Positions 15,466 to 23,822 of a stretch of 64,000 nt of DNA are shown here, piece after piece (the stretch's first letter is position 1; each line of letters starts with the position of its first letter). The notes under the pieces are model-generated. The model did not search any database and was not told the DNA's origin. It saw only the letters and a list, made by a program, of their open reading frames with translations. Made by a program: the position numbers and the translations under genes. The DNA is from Companilactobacillus huachuanensis. Lineage in GTDB: Bacteria > Bacillota > Bacilli > Lactobacillales > Lactobacillaceae. The stretch covers positions 27,990 through 91,989 of the forward strand of contig NZ_BJDF01000013.1 in the NCBI RefSeq assembly GCF_005404815.1. The letters run 5' to 3'.

Positions 15466-15790
15466 CAAAGGTTGAAAGTTTAGGTAAGTATGCCGTTTCC
15501 AGAGATGAGAGTATTCAATTGCTGCGCGGAACGGCCCGAGCCAAGGTGCGGTCTCGGACCTCGGTTGAAGCCTCGCAAAACCCGCGAGTCTCCAACGCGC
15601 CCGGTGGTGTAATTGCTGAAGCAATAACGCCACTTTCGCTGCAAATGAATACTCTCATCTCTTCCAACTAGTTTATTTTTTAATTGCAGGAACAAATAAA
15701 ATGAAAGCTTCCGCTTATTTAAATAAATTAGCTCAAGGCTTGTAACAACAATGGTTATATTAATTTTTCGATTTTTAATTTCCAGATTAT
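15466..15790 (+). repeat. Structured repeat copy 5, type A, full length
   Basis: This is a complete copy with core 15488-15670. P1 is GAGATGAGAGTATTCA (15502-15517) against TGAATACTCTCATCTC (15646-15661). Compared with copy 1, one C-G pair has become A-T with both sides changed. The P4 stem is ATTGC-TGAA-GCAAT instead of GGAC-TAAA-GTCC, again compensated. The left end carries AAAGGTTGAAAG. Confidence 0.9.
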
Positions 15791-15869
15791 AAGAATAATC
15801 AAACTATGGTTGCTGGTCATTTATTAAATAAAACCTCATTCAGTAAGGCCATAGTAATAACTATATAAA

Positions 15870-15903
15870 AAATAGAATCCCCTTTGGGAATTCTATTTTT
15901 TTG
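15870..15903. terminator. Bidirectional terminator
   Basis: A hairpin AAAATAGAATCCC / GGGAATTCTATTTTTTT between the repeat and the RHH promoter. Confidence 0.8.
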
Positions 15904-15940
15904 ACATTTTGCCAATATCAATCTGATATCACTTTGATAT
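15901..15940 (+). promoter_or_regulatory. RHH promoter with a three-part dyad operator
   Basis: TTGACA (15901-15906) and TGATAT (15924-15929) are 17 bases apart. A dyad centred exactly on the -10 region consists of ATATCAA (15915-15921), TGATATCA (15924-15931) and TTGATAT (15934-15940). Evenly spaced half-sites are typical for ribbon-helix-helix repressors, so autoregulation is likely. A TATAAT at 15949-15954 is too close to the ATG for a normal leader. Confidence 0.55.
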
Positions 15941-15960
15941 AAACGCGATATAATATAGAT

Positions 15961-16284
15961 ATGGCAGATAAGATGATTGCATTAAGACTAGATAAAGATT
16001 TGTACGACCGAATAGCTGAGGATGCTGATCGAACAAATCGAAGCGTTAACAATTATATTGTCACTAAATTAAGTGAAATAGTACCCACTAATAATCTCGA
16101 ACAGCGCCAAATAGTAGGATCTGTCGTTCGAGGCAACAAGATCAATATGGCAAACGACTTGGTCGAGGTTAAAGGTATTTATTATCGTTATGACTTATTG
16201 GCAAATGATTCAGTTAACCAAGAGAGAAATTACCAGATTATCAAAGCTAATGGTAATATCTTGACGATTCAAGAAATGAAATAA
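15961..16284 (+). CDS. Ribbon-helix-helix (Arc/CopG-like) DNA-binding protein
   Basis: A 107-residue protein. Its N-terminal 45 residues have the RHH pattern: strand MIALRLDKDLYDRIAEDADRTNRSVNNYI with the following helix up to about residue 35. The C-terminal part (about 50-107) is beta-rich and unassigned. No Shine-Dalgarno sequence is visible before ATG 15961, so initiation may be weak or leaderless. The SPFH gene starts 20 bases after the stop, and the two probably share a message. The dyad upstream suggests self-repression. A related half-site is found before the EPS cluster. Confidence 0.75.
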   Translation: MADKMIALRLDKDLYDRIAEDADRTNRSVNNYIVTKLSEIVPTNNLEQRQIVGSVVRGNKINMANDLVEVKGIYYRYDLLANDSVNQERNYQIIKANGNILTIQEMK

Positions 16285-16303
16285 GAAAAGTAGGCGGAGA
16301 AAT

Positions 16304-17122
16304 ATGTTTGGTTTGAAAATTGTACGTCAGAATCACGTGGGTTTGGTAGAAACATTGGGGAAATATAGACGCGAAGTCAGTGCTGGATTAAATATTTATA
16401 TTCCTCTTTTTCAAAAGATTCGAATCGTTGATTTGGCAATGATTCCGTTGTCATTAAAAGGCTATTCAGTTATTACTAAGGATAATGCTGAAGTGGAAAC
16501 AAACATCACCCTAAATTATCACATCACTGATGCTCGAAAATTTCAGTATGAGAACAGCAATTCAGTTGAGTCGATGATTCAATTGGTTCGTGGTCACTTG
16601 AGAGATATCATTGGTAAATTGGATTTGAATGAGGCGTTAGGTTCCACATCAAAAATTAATGCTGATTTGGCAAATGCAATCGGTGATTTAACTGATACAT
16701 ATGGAACTAAAGTCGACCGTGTCAATATTGACGAATTAAAACCTTCCGCCTCAATAACCGAATCAATGGAGAAACAGATTCGAGCTGATCGTGAAAAAAC
16801 AGCTGCCATTGCTAAAGCAAATGGTGATGCCCGGAGTATTGAAATTGAAACTAAAGCTAGAAATGAGGCTACAGTTTCGACAGCTAAGGCCGAAGCTGAA
16901 GCCACGATTGCCAGAGCCGATGCCAAGGCCTACGAAATTAAGAAATTGAACGATACTTTAGCAGCTGTTGATAACAAGTATTTCACTGCTCAACAAATTC
17001 AAGCCTTCGCTGCTCTAGCAAATTCACCAGCTAACACTGTGGTTATGGATAAGGATTCAATCGGCAAGTACGCTGATATCCCTGTTACTGCCAAAGTTAT
17101 GAATCAAATGATAAACAAGTAA
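16304..17122 (+). CDS. SPFH/Band 7 family protein without a membrane anchor
   Basis: A 272-residue protein. The first ~150 residues match the SPFH (stomatin/prohibitin) domain, for example VRQNHVGLVETLGKYRREVSAGLNIYIPLF and the later EVETNITLNYHITD block. A long Ala/Glu/Lys-rich coiled coil follows (about 165-225). The N-terminal hydrophobic helix normally found before this domain is absent; the protein begins MFGLKIVRQNH. It may associate with membranes by its SPFH face or form soluble rings. It is paired with an RHH regulator, with AGGCGGAGAA before its ATG and a terminator after it. Confidence 0.85.
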   Translation: MFGLKIVRQNHVGLVETLGKYRREVSAGLNIYIPLFQKIRIVDLAMIPLSLKGYSVITKDNAEVETNITLNYHITDARKFQYENSNSVESMIQLVRGHLRDIIGKLDLNEALGSTSKINADLANAIGDLTDTYGTKVDRVNIDELKPSASITESMEKQIRADREKTAAIAKANGDARSIEIETKARNEATVSTAKAEAEATIARADAKAYEIKKLNDTLAAVDNKYFTAQQIQAFAALANSPANTVVMDKDSIGKYADIPVTAKVMNQMINK

Positions 17123-17135
17123 TTTAAAATATAAA

Positions 17136-17175
17136 AGATAGGTCGTTCCCAATTTCGGAATGTCTGTCTTTTTTT
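17136..17175 (+). terminator. Terminator after the SPFH gene
   Basis: An imperfect hairpin AGATAGGTCGTTCC / CGGAATGTCTGTCT followed by a T run. Confidence 0.7.
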
Positions 17176-17184
17176 ATTTTTTCC

Positions 17185-17240
17185 TTGACCTTGTGTCGTT
17201 ATCGACATATACTAATATTTGTCGATAACGACACAAGGAG
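17185..17240 (+). promoter_or_regulatory. padC promoter inside a 19-bp perfect inverted repeat
   Basis: The left arm CCTTGTGTCGTTATCGACA (17189-17207) has a perfect complement at 17220-17238 with a 12-base loop. TTGACC (17185-17190) and TATACT (17208-17213), 17 bases apart, fit -35 and -10. The left arm fills the spacer, and the right arm covers the expected start point and the first four bases of the AAGGAG ribosome site. Binding by the adjacent PadR protein would block the promoter. Confidence 0.75.
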
Positions 17241-17248
17241 ACAACTGA

Positions 17249-17788
<540 letters not shown>

Positions 17789-17841
17789 GCATGTTAGAAT
17801 GGTATACGAAAGTTGTATATCATTTTTTTATGGAGAAAACT

Positions 17842-18354
17842 ATGCCCAAAAAACGTATTTTACCGTATGTCTTATTAGGATTAATCAATAATAAAGGTAA
17901 ACTATCTGGTTATCAAATCAGCCAGGAGTTTAGAAATGAAGTGGGGGATTTTTGGCATGCCTCGCACAGTCAAATTTATCCTGAATTGGCACGCATGAAA
18001 GACGACGGTTGGGTGGTTGATCACGACGAAGATAAATCAACATTGTATACCGTTACGGTCGAGGGTCATAAAATATTACGTAATTGGATGCAAGAACCAC
18101 TGACTGATAATGAAGAAATTTTTTCGTTGAAACTTTACTTCATTAAAGACCAGTCGGATCCATTGTTGAATGATTTGATTCAGCAGGAATTAAAATTGCG
18201 GCAAAATAAGCATGATTATTTGAAAGGACGTCTTAAGGAAGTTTTCACTGACGATGTCACGATTCAAAATAATTATGGTCACTATTTGATATTGACTCGG
18301 GCCATTGAACGTGAGGGAAATCATATTCAGTGGTTAAAATCAAAAATCAATTAA
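17842..18354 (+). CDS. padR: PadR-family repressor
   Basis: A 170-residue PadR protein. The winged helix runs from ILPYVLLGLINNKGKLSGYQI to SQIYPELARMKDDGWV (residues about 5-60). A C-terminal helical dimerisation domain follows. I chose ATG 17842, seven bases after GGAG, rather than the earlier ATG 17791. It lies 53 bases after padC, the usual arrangement for the phenolic-acid-responsive regulator. It most likely binds the long inverted repeat before padC and is released by phenolic acids. Confidence 0.9.
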   Translation: MPKKRILPYVLLGLINNKGKLSGYQISQEFRNEVGDFWHASHSQIYPELARMKDDGWVVDHDEDKSTLYTVTVEGHKILRNWMQEPLTDNEEIFSLKLYFIKDQSDPLLNDLIQQELKLRQNKHDYLKGRLKEVFTDDVTIQNNYGHYLILTRAIEREGNHIQWLKSKIN

Positions 18355-18407
18355 TACCTCGCACTCGGAGGTGTTTCTAACAATATAATTGTAGACAACA
18401 TAAATTA

Positions 18408-18476
18408 GCTCAATACGATTGTGAACAAATGGACAGAGTGTCTTGTCCAGTGTTTGCTATCGTATTGGGCTTTTTT
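18408..18476 (+). terminator. Branched terminator or small structured RNA after padR
   Basis: A long stem GCTCAATACGAT / ATCGTATTGGGC encloses a second hairpin TGGACA-GAGTGTCT-TGTCCA and is followed by TTTTTT. A weak ACCTC/GAGGT hairpin lies between it and the padR stop. It is more elaborate than ordinary terminators here. A TATAAT at about 18384 lies upstream, but no good -35 is seen, so a separate small RNA is only possible. Confidence 0.5.
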
Positions 18477-18605
18477 GTTGTCTTTTTGAGTTCTGATCAA
18501 TAAATATATTAATAACAAAAATTCAGATTTTCCAACTAAAACAATTAAATATTGAAAGAAACTTTCTCAAATTACTGTCAAAAAAATAATATTTAGTTTC
18601 AAAAA

Positions 18606-18627
18606 TTGATATACCACGTTATATCAA
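18606..18627. promoter_or_regulatory. Inverted repeat upstream of the EPS cluster
   Basis: TTGATATA (18606-18613) and TATATCAA (18620-18627) form a perfect dyad 90 bases before the first EPS gene. The half-site TTGATAT also occurs in the dyad before the RHH gene 2.7 kb upstream. It is an operator candidate; the regulator is unproven. Confidence 0.45.
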
Positions 18628-18717
18628 ACCTGTATAGACACCGATTCGGCCAGCCATTAGAATTGTTCCAGCATGAGATATACATGTAAATAAATTTGAG
18701 TATTAGTGGAGGATTAT

Positions 18718-19488
18718 GTGGAATTAAAACAAACCATTAGTATGATTCAAATTCTAGTCATACTGCGTAAACATATTAAAGCTATCTTGGGAACAACGAT
18801 TGTCATTACTTTGGTAGCAGCATTTATGACTTTCTTCGTTATGACGCCTAAATATAGCGCAACAACTGAAATTCTCGTTAATCGAAAATTATCTGCTGAT
18901 TTGCAGAGTGCTCAGTTTCAACAGGTGCAGGCTGATATCCAAATGATCAGTACTTATAAGGACATTATCACTAGTCCAGCTGTTCTAAAGGATGTTAACC
19001 AAGAGGCAAAAACCTATGCAGGTTATCCAGGTTCGATGACCAAATTGAAAAAGTCGCTAACAATTAGTAATTCACAGAATTCACAAGTTTTTTCAGTAAC
19101 AGCTAAGGCAACTAATGCTCAGACGGCTGCTAAAATTTCGAACGCTACAGCAAGGGTTTTTAAGCAGAAAATTGGCAAAATAATGAGCATCAATAATGTG
19201 TCCATTGTTTCAGAGGCGTTGGTAACTAAAAAGCCAGTCAGCCCTAAGAAAACTATGAACATTATTGCTGGCCTTGTTGTCGGAATTCTTTTGGGTATGG
19301 CATTAGCATTCATTTTTGAAATGACTGATCGTACGGTAGCATCTGAAAGTTTTCTTGTTGATGAACTTGGCTTAAACAGTCTGGGATTCGTCAGTGAGAT
19401 TGATCAAAAGGATATTGAACGAACTGTTAAGCATAAACGATTCTATGATCAAAAAACTGACAAAAATCTCGTTAAGAGGAGGGTCTAA
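18718..19488 (+). CDS. Polysaccharide co-polymerase / tyrosine kinase modulator (Wzz, YveK-like)
   Basis: A 256-residue membrane protein with two membrane helices (about residues 20-42 and 178-198) flanking an extracellular alpha-helical region, the Wzz/CapA layout. The second helix is preceded by KKPVSPKKTMNI, the typical proline-containing motif. It activates the adjacent BY-kinase and helps set chain length. I chose GTG 18718, six bases after GGAGG; the ATG one base earlier is out of frame. It heads the EPS operon and is followed by the kinase gene with one base between stop and start. Confidence 0.85.
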   Translation: MELKQTISMIQILVILRKHIKAILGTTIVITLVAAFMTFFVMTPKYSATTEILVNRKLSADLQSAQFQQVQADIQMISTYKDIITSPAVLKDVNQEAKTYAGYPGSMTKLKKSLTISNSQNSQVFSVTAKATNAQTAAKISNATARVFKQKIGKIMSINNVSIVSEALVTKKPVSPKKTMNIIAGLVVGILLGMALAFIFEMTDRTVASESFLVDELGLNSLGFVSEIDQKDIERTVKHKRFYDQKTDKNLVKRRV

Positions 19489-19489
19489 A

Positions 19490-20236
19490 GTGGCTTTTAA
19501 ACTATTTAAAAAATCAGTTCCAAAATTGGACAATTACAGTTTGTCACACGGTGTCAGCTTGGTCACATATGACAATCCAATCAGCACGATTTCAGAACAA
19601 TTTAATTCGATTCGAACGAACATTCAATTTTCCTCAGTTGATAGAAACTTACGATCCATTTTGTTCACATCATCGGCTCCATCTGAAGGAAAGTCGACGG
19701 TCAGCAATAATGTAGCCATCAGTTGGGCCAAGCAAGACAAGCGAGTTCTTTTGATTGATGCCGATTTACGTCGACCAACAATTCATCGAACCTTCGGAGT
19801 TTCCAATCATCTTGGACTTTCTAATTTTCTTTCTGGAACAGTTGATTTAGGAACAATCGTTCAGCCAACGATGGTTGAAAATCTCTTTGTAATTACCAGC
19901 GGTCCAACTGCTCCGAATCCATCAGAATTATTGGGAAGTCAAAGAATCAACCAACTTTTTGCTACATTATCGGAAGAATTTGATTGCTTGATCTTTGACG
20001 CGCCACCAATAAATTCTGTAACCGATGCCCAAGTTTTAGCGGCTAAGGTGGACGGCGTTGTTTTAGTGGTTCCTTACAAAATTGCCAATAAAGTTGGAGT
20101 TGCCAAGGCCAAAAGATCTTTGGAAACAGTTCATGCTCATATTCTAGGCGTCATTATGAATCGAATGACTAAGGATAAGCTGGAAGGTTATTATGGCGGC
20201 GAATACAGCGGTTACTACGGGGTTAATCCTAAATGA
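19490..20236 (+). CDS. BY-type tyrosine kinase (CpsD/YwqD-like)
   Basis: A 248-residue cytoplasmic kinase. Walker A is SSAPSEGKSTVSNN (about residue 57), Walker A' is LLIDADLRRPTIH (about 84), and Walker B is CLIFDAPP (about 165). The C-terminus ends in a tyrosine cluster (YYGGEYSGYYG), the autophosphorylation site. It works with the Wzz-like protein before it and the phosphatase after it to control polymer assembly. GTG 19490 follows GAGGAGGG; longer in-frame starts overlap the previous gene without support. Its stop overlaps the next start by four bases. Confidence 0.9.
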   Translation: MAFKLFKKSVPKLDNYSLSHGVSLVTYDNPISTISEQFNSIRTNIQFSSVDRNLRSILFTSSAPSEGKSTVSNNVAISWAKQDKRVLLIDADLRRPTIHRTFGVSNHLGLSNFLSGTVDLGTIVQPTMVENLFVITSGPTAPNPSELLGSQRINQLFATLSEEFDCLIFDAPPINSVTDAQVLAAKVDGVVLVVPYKIANKVGVAKAKRSLETVHAHILGVIMNRMTKDKLEGYYGGEYSGYYGVNPK

Positions 20237-21021
20237 CACTAGTAGATTTGCATTGTCATCTTTTACCAACAGTTGATGATGGAGCACAAGATATTTTTAA
20301 GGCTATAAGTTTGGCGAAAGTGGCAGTCGAACAAGGAATCAGCCACCTTGTATTAACACCACATCATTTGGATGGAAAATACACCAATCATAAATTGGAC
20401 GTCATTCAAAAGGCGGCTAACTTACAAGCTGAATTGAATCGGATTCAACTTCCACTACAAGTTTTTCCCGGCCAAGAAGTTCATTTAAATGGTGAGTTAC
20501 TTGAAAAGATTGCCGAAGATGACGTCCTATTTATGGATGAAACGAACCGTTATCTGTTACTAGAACTGCCACATGACGATGTGCCGAAATATACTGAACA
20601 GATTATTTTTGAATTAGTTGCTAAAAATATTAGACCAGTTATTGCCCATCCAGAACGTAATCAAGCCATCCAAAGAGATCCGTCAAAACTCTATGAGTTG
20701 ATTGCCTGGGGATGTTTGACCCAGCTGACCTGCGGTAGTTATTTAGGCGAATTTGGGAAAAAAGTTCAGATATTGACTGAACAAATTATTAAGTCAAATC
20801 AAGGTTTTATTTTTGCCTCCGATGCGCATAACTTTGAAGGCCGAAGATTCTTGATGAAAGAAGCCTTCAAACGTCTTACACAAGAAGAAGGACAGGCAGT
20901 CACTGAAAGACTTCAACAAAATGACAAGGATATTATCAATGGCGAAGATATAGCTGAAACAGAAATTAAACATATATCTTCATTATCGACTAGTAAGAGA
21001 AAATTTTGGCTCTTTAACTAA
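20233..21021 (+). CDS. PHP-type tyrosine-protein phosphatase (CpsB/YwqE-like)
   Basis: A 262-residue Mn-dependent phosphatase with a PHP fold. Visible metal motifs are DLHCHLLPTVDDGAQD (about residue 5), LTPHH (about 41), the central GQEVH (about 80), IAHPERN (about 137) and ASDAHN (about 196). It dephosphorylates the kinase tail encoded just upstream. Start and stop codons overlap as ATGA. A reverse-oriented structured repeat follows immediately and separates this regulatory module from the transferase genes. Confidence 0.92.
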   Translation: MTLVDLHCHLLPTVDDGAQDIFKAISLAKVAVEQGISHLVLTPHHLDGKYTNHKLDVIQKAANLQAELNRIQLPLQVFPGQEVHLNGELLEKIAEDDVLFMDETNRYLLLELPHDDVPKYTEQIIFELVAKNIRPVIAHPERNQAIQRDPSKLYELIAWGCLTQLTCGSYLGEFGKKVQILTEQIIKSNQGFIFASDAHNFEGRRFLMKEAFKRLTQEEGQAVTERLQQNDKDIINGEDIAETEIKHISSLSTSKRKFWLFN

Positions 21022-21061
21022 ATTGGTAAATAAATTGAATTATTTCCAACTAGAAATAAAT

Positions 21062-21245
21062 TAGTCGGAAGAACGGAGTGTATTAACCGGCTGTGGGTGT
21101 GGCGTTATGGCTTTAGCCATTACACCACCGGGCGAGTTTGGAGCCTTACCGGTTCGGGGTTCGGCTTCAAACCGAGGTTCGAGACCGTACCTCAGGCTCG
21201 GACCGGTCCGCATAGCAGGTTAATACACTCCATTCTGGAGACGGC
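21062..21245 (-). repeat. Structured repeat copy 6, type B, inverted, inside the EPS cluster
   Basis: It starts TAGTCGG and ends GGAGACGGC. P1 is GAACGGAGTGTATTAACC against GGTTAATACACTCCATTC, with one G-T pair. P4 is GGCGTTATGGC-TTTA-GCCATTACACC. The element is the only long intergenic stretch inside the EPS gene row and has no poly-T run, so it need not stop transcription. Confidence 0.9.
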
Positions 21246-21277
21246 AAACTTAATATTACTTTTTCAGGAGAAAAGCT

Positions 21278-21940
21278 ATGGAATATTTTAATGATGATGA
21301 AAAAAAGATAGTTATTCATAAACCATCTTTTATTTATCCAATCATGAAAAGAATTTTTGATATTGTTATGTCGCTGTTTGCGCTTTTGTTCTTGAGCCCC
21401 ATCTTTCTATTCGTCTTGGTGATGAATATTATCTGTAAGTCAAACCGTGGACCACTGTTTTATCGCCACATTCGCGTTGGTTTAAAAGGAGAAAAATTTG
21501 GAATGTACAAGTTTCGTTCCATGATTGTCAGAGCTGAAGAAAGATTGCAGCAAGATAAGAAACTGTATGCCAAATATGTAGCTAATAACTATAAATTAAA
21601 ACCCGAAGATGATCCTCGAGTGACTAGAGTTGGTCGTTTCTTGCGAAAATCTTCGATTGATGAGATTCCTCAATTTATAAATATTTTAAAAGGTGAAATG
21701 AGTTTGGTCGGGCCCCGTCCAGTAATCGAAGCAGAACTAAAAGAGTATGATCACGAAAAACTCTTGTCAGTTAAGCCGGGAGCTATGGGATTATGGCAAG
21801 CGTCTGGCCGAAGTCATATTGGATATCCTGAACGTGCTCGAATTGAAATGCGTTACATCGATCAGGCCTGTATGTTATTCGATATTAAAATAATTATCGG
21901 AAATTTTGTCAGTGTCTTCAAAGGAAAGGGAGCTTATTGA
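21278..21940 (+). CDS. Undecaprenyl-phosphate sugar-1-phosphate transferase (priming enzyme)
   Basis: A 220-residue monotopic membrane enzyme of the bacterial sugar transferase (PNPT) family. One hydrophobic segment (about residues 25-50) is followed by the catalytic part with GLKGEKFGMYKFRSM (about 70-84). DDPRVTRVGRFLRKSSIDE IPQF follows (positions about 108-130, with the Asp-Glu pair), and then LVGPRP. It starts the repeating unit on the lipid carrier, probably with galactose or glucose phosphate. The start has CAGGAGAAA. It overlaps the next gene by four bases. Confidence 0.92.
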   Translation: MEYFNDDEKKIVIHKPSFIYPIMKRIFDIVMSLFALLFLSPIFLFVLVMNIICKSNRGPLFYRHIRVGLKGEKFGMYKFRSMIVRAEERLQQDKKLYAKYVANNYKLKPEDDPRVTRVGRFLRKSSIDEIPQFINILKGEMSLVGPRPVIEAELKEYDHEKLLSVKPGAMGLWQASGRSHIGYPERARIEMRYIDQACMLFDIKIIIGNFVSVFKGKGAY

Positions 21941-22731
21941 GAAAGTTAAAAATTTTGGTTGCAACTCATAAAAAAGCACCAATGCCAATAAATAAAACTT
22001 TATATTTGCCAATTTTGGTTAATGCCAAACGTAATTATCAAGCAGATATTGACTACCAAAGAGACGATATAGCAGAAAATATTTCACATAAGAATGCTAA
22101 TTACAACGAATTGACAGCCATCTATTGGGCTTGGAAAAATTTAACTGAAGTTGATGCTGTGGGCTTGGTTCATTATCGACGTTTCTTTTTCAAATCTGGC
22201 CGAAGTAACGATTTGAAAAATCTGATTGATCAAGCAGATATAGAACAATTGTTGACTGATCACGATGTCATTTTACCTAAAAAAAGAAATTACTACATCG
22301 AGACTAATTATTCTCACTACATTCATGCTCATCACGAAGAGCCTTTGATTGAGACTAGAAATATTTTAGTGGAAACGTATCCCCAATATCTTGAATCATT
22401 TGATGCAGTTATGGATCGAAATAAGGCGCATATGTTCAATATGTTTGTTATGAAAAAAGAACAGTTTAATGCCTATGCGACATGGTTATTCGACGTTTTA
22501 GGTCAATTGGAAACGCGGATTAATATTTCTGATTATTCCGTTCAAGAGGCACGAGTTTTTGGATTTGTGGCAGAACTTATGATGGACGTCTGGATTGAAA
22601 CTAATCAAATTAACTATGTTGAAGCGAAGTGGTCAATGACGGGGAAGAAACAGACTTTCAAGAAAGCCTACAATTTCTTACTTCGAAAATTCGTGAAAAA
22701 TAACGTTGATATTAGCCAGACACACTTTTAG
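21937..22731 (+). CDS. DUF4422 glycosyltransferase-like protein
   Basis: A 264-residue protein of the DUF4422 family often found in capsule and EPS clusters. Typical blocks are KILVATHKK at the start, NISHKNANYNELTAIYWAWKN (around residues 47-67), VGLVHYRRFFF (about 76) and VILPKKRNYY (about 110). The start is TTG 21937, overlapping the previous stop. The family is thought to act as a glycosyltransferase, but its exact reaction is not established. Confidence 0.85.
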   Translation: MRKLKILVATHKKAPMPINKTLYLPILVNAKRNYQADIDYQRDDIAENISHKNANYNELTAIYWAWKNLTEVDAVGLVHYRRFFFKSGRSNDLKNLIDQADIEQLLTDHDVILPKKRNYYIETNYSHYIHAHHEEPLIETRNILVETYPQYLESFDAVMDRNKAHMFNMFVMKKEQFNAYATWLFDVLGQLETRINISDYSVQEARVFGFVAELMMDVWIETNQINYVEAKWSMTGKKQTFKKAYNFLLRKFVKNNVDISQTHF

Positions 22732-22745
22732 GCGAGGGTAATAAT

Positions 22746-23810
22746 ATGAAAAAAATTTGTTTATTTATTCCCTATATGACTGGATTTGGAGGCACGGAGA
22801 CAGTTATTACCAATTTATTTACCGAATACAATCGAAGCCAGTCAGATGCTACGTTGAGTTTGGTTAATATCGGAGGCTTCGAGAATGGTACGTGGTTAGA
22901 AGAGGTCAAAGATAAAAAAATTATCTGGCTTAGTAAAAATAAGTGGTTGCGAAAAATTCAATATGCTTTATTTTTACCGCTAATTTTGTATCGCCAAATC
23001 AAGTCAAAAGAAGTAGATATTGTGATCTCTACTAACCCAGTTATGTGGTTCTTGCTCTTTTGGATAAAGAAAATCACCCACCAGAACTATCAAGTTATGA
23101 GTTGGTATCATTATTCACTCAGTTCCAAGAACGTAGCTCAGCCACTGTTAAAGAGTGCTGATGGCTATCTGGCAATTAGTACCGGCATTGCCAAGCAAAT
23201 TGTTGCTTCAGGTATTTCTGAAGATAAAGTCAAAACGGTCTTTAATCCTATTTTGAAAAAATCGACGAGTATTCCACGAACACAAGCTAATGAAAAATGT
23301 CGATTTATCTATGTCGGTCGAGTGATGCTTGATGGTCAAAAAAATCTTCGTGCTACTTTTGAAGCCTTAAGTAAAGTACACGGAGATTGGCAGCTAGACG
23401 TTATCGGCAATGGTTACAGCCTTGAAATGCAAACCTTTTTAACTGAATTAGGTATTAAGTCGAATGTTAAATTCAGTGGATTTAAGGAAGATGTTTGGAG
23501 CAATTTAAGGGCTGTAGATGGACTGGTATTGTCTTCGAAATACGAAGGATTTCCTATGGTACTGAACGAATCAATATCCGTTGGTATTCCGGTGCTTGCT
23601 TTTGATTGTCCAACTGGTCCAGCGGATATTGTTAACAGTCAAAACGGAATATTGGTTCCAACCGATAATCAAGCTGCCTTTGTAGCTGAATTGCAAAAAT
23701 TCATCGACCGTCGTTATGACTTTACGAAATTAAACAAAATAAAAAACTCAATTGAAAAATTTTACAGTGAGAATTATTTTCTTACTTTTATGAAATCATT
23801 AGATAACTAG
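22746..23810 (+). CDS. Glycosyltransferase family 4
   Basis: A 354-residue GT-B enzyme. The N-terminal domain opens with ICLFIPYMTGFGGTETV. The donor-binding C-terminal domain contains FIYVGRVMLDGQKNL (about residue 185) and the nucleotide-sugar motif SSKYEGFPMVLNESISVGIPVLAFDCPTGP (about 262-290), with E-x7-E in the family position. It is a retaining transferase of the EPS repeating unit; the sugar is unknown. Confidence 0.9.
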   Translation: MKKICLFIPYMTGFGGTETVITNLFTEYNRSQSDATLSLVNIGGFENGTWLEEVKDKKIIWLSKNKWLRKIQYALFLPLILYRQIKSKEVDIVISTNPVMWFLLFWIKKITHQNYQVMSWYHYSLSSKNVAQPLLKSADGYLAISTGIAKQIVASGISEDKVKTVFNPILKKSTSIPRTQANEKCRFIYVGRVMLDGQKNLRATFEALSKVHGDWQLDVIGNGYSLEMQTFLTELGIKSNVKFSGFKEDVWSNLRAVDGLVLSSKYEGFPMVLNESISVGIPVLAFDCPTGPADIVNSQNGILVPTDNQAAFVAELQKFIDRRYDFTKLNKIKNSIEKFYSENYFLTFMKSLDN

Positions 23811-23822
23811 GAGGAAATGCCT

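Noticed and set aside
15949..15961. TATAAT six bases before the RHH ATG as proof of a leaderless message
   Set aside because: It lacks a matching -35, while TTGACA with TGATAT 17 bases apart gives an ordinary promoter; left as a possibility only.
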